Source: an uncultured Clostridia bacterium
Lineage (GTDB): Bacteria > Bacillota > Clostridia > Oscillospirales > Oscillospiraceae
Direction: 5' to 3'
Assembly (NCBI GenBank): GCA_945926565.1
Contig: CAMELY010000090.1
Location: forward strand, 1-5,880
DNA: 5,880 nt
The translations under genes and the position numbers were made by a program. Shown here in pieces: positions 4,984 through 5,880 of the stretch; within the stretch, counting starts at the first letter, position 1, and every line of letters starts with the position of its first letter. Under the pieces are notes generated by a model, which was not told the origin of the DNA, made no database searches, and worked only from the letters and a program-made list of their open reading frames with translations.

Positions 4984-5880
4984 ATGGATTTCTCCGCCAT
5001 TGTCCAGGCTTTCTCCGGCCTCTGGGAGGGACTTCAGGCCGGATTTGCCAGTCTGGCCGCCCAGGAGGGAGTGCTCACCCTGCTGGAGGGGGTGCTGAAT
5101 GCCGTTTTGCAGTTTCTGCTGCCGGTTTTGGCCCTGCTGGTGGTCATCCGCTGTGCCCGCAGCCTGCTTCAGGGCAAGCTGGAGACGGAGGCCTGGGGCT
5201 GGCTCACCGACTCCAACGGAGACCGGCAGATTCTCCGCCACTGGGAGGTGCTGCTGGGCCGCTCCCGGAGATGTGATATCGTACTGACCGATCCCACCGT
5301 CTCCCGCAATCACGCCGCTCTCATCCGGGATGACAAGGGGCGCTGGTTTCTCCATCCCCTGCGGACCAAAAACGGTGTCTTTCTCAACGGCCATCTTCTA
5401 GTTCAGCCCGCCCAGCTCCACAGTGGGGATGTGATCGGCCTGGGCGCCGCCAAGCTGGCCTTTCGCCCCATCACGGCGGCGGAGGAGGAGCAGCAGGCCC
5501 GGGCCCGCACCCGGCCGGGGAAGATGTTCTCTCCCGGCGTCACCCTCTTTCTGCTCACCCTGTTTCAGGCCATCCTCTGCCTGCAATTGGGTGCGGTGGT
5601 GGAACCGGAGTATCAGAAGTCTGTTTACGTCTCCTTCGGTGTGCTGTGCCTGCTCATGTGGCTGGTCTATCTGATCTACCGGATCTGCCGGCGCACCGGC
5701 TTTGAGATTGAGACCCTGGCTTTTTTCCTCACCTCCCTCTGCCTCACCGTCACGGCGGACTCCGCCCCGGCGGGGCTGTACAAGCAGCTGATTGCCGTGG
5801 TGATCGGCCTGGTGCTCTTTTTCGCCCTCTCCATTCTGCTGCGGGATCTGGAGCTGGCCAAAAAGTTCCGCTGGCCCGCC
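4984..5880 (+). CDS. FHA-domain membrane protein, probable FHA-SEDS (FtsW/RodA) fusion, 3' incomplete
   Basis: The frame is open for 299 codons to the window end. Residues about 37-57 form a transmembrane helix (LQFLLPVLALLVVI) followed by RCAR, which by the positive-inside rule puts the next part in the cytosol. Residues about 85-160 are a forkhead-associated domain: LLGRSRRCDIVL (90-101), VSRNHA (106-111), TKNG (128-131), LNG (134-136) and HSGDVIGLG (146-154). The phosphothreonine-binding residues R93, S107, H110 and N130 are present. After a charged linker come hydrophobic segments at about 184-204, 213-234, 241-259 and 266-286, then LRDLELAKKFRW. The last part resembles the start of a SEDS glycosyltransferase (FtsW/RodA/SpoVE), the peptidoglycan polymerases of division and elongation, so the whole is probably a kinase-responsive SEDS protein. 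The FHA call is firm; the SEDS call needs the missing part. The ATG follows a strong AAAGGAGG with six-base spacing. Confidence 0.88.
   Translation, partial: MDFSAIVQAFSGLWEGLQAGFASLAAQEGVLTLLEGVLNAVLQFLLPVLALLVVIRCARSLLQGKLETEAWGWLTDSNGDRQILRHWEVLLGRSRRCDIVLTDPTVSRNHAALIRDDKGRWFLHPLRTKNGVFLNGHLLVQPAQLHSGDVIGLGAAKLAFRPITAAEEEQQARARTRPGKMFSPGVTLFLLTLFQAILCLQLGAVVEPEYQKSVYVSFGVLCLLMWLVYLIYRICRRTGFEIETLAFFLTSLCLTVTADSAPAGLYKQLIAVVIGLVLFFALSILLRDLELAKKFRWPA

Noticed and set aside
4041..5000. Minus-strand open frame of 319 codons opposite tagH
   Set aside because: It is antisense to an ABC ATPase with all motifs intact and its translation is His/Gly/Leu-rich without family resemblance.

Overview
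The window is about 5.9 kb of G+C-rich DNA with dense coding, strong AGGAGG-type ribosome binding sites and genes of Firmicute type. The protein styles (a Clostridia-type dTMP kinase, a TagA linkage-unit enzyme, a TagH-type exporter ATPase, an FHA domain fused to a SEDS-like membrane part) suggest a high-GC member of the Clostridia, plausibly an Oscillospiraceae-like gut organism. That placement is inferred from protein character, not from a marker gene. The left edge is not biological: positions 6-39 match the Illumina TruSeq read-2/index adapter, so native sequence starts near position 40 and the first gene is cut there.

Left half, minus strand, read right to left. A two-gene unit comes first: a TTG-started fusion protein (XRE helix-turn-helix, AAA_28/NadR-kinase-like P-loop domain, CYTH triphosphate-tunnel domain; 3861-2557), then 12 bp later an unrecognised 217-residue protein (2544-1891). 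A spacer of about 280 bp follows, holding a perfect 17-bp inverted repeat and a candidate promoter. Next is a tagA-like glycosyltransferase (1611-859), which overlaps a thymidylate kinase (884-216). Last is the start of a DJ-1/PfpI-family gene (134 to the adapter).

Right half, plus strand. A polysaccharide/teichoic-acid exporter ATPase (tagH-like, 4065-4829) is transcribed divergently from the XRE fusion. It has its own extended -10 promoter and is closed by a clear intrinsic terminator, so it appears monocistronic and has no adjacent permease gene. After a second promoter comes an FHA-domain membrane protein (4984 to the window end, incomplete) that seems to run into an FtsW/RodA (SEDS) domain.

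The common theme is the cell envelope: wall teichoic acid linkage-unit synthesis (TagA), glycopolymer export (TagH) and probable phospho-controlled peptidoglycan polymerisation (FHA-SEDS). The least understood part is the XRE-P-loop-CYTH protein with its small partner. It is divergent from tagH, and a four-run G-tract able to form a G-quadruplex lies in the shared promoter region directly against the tagH -35 box.
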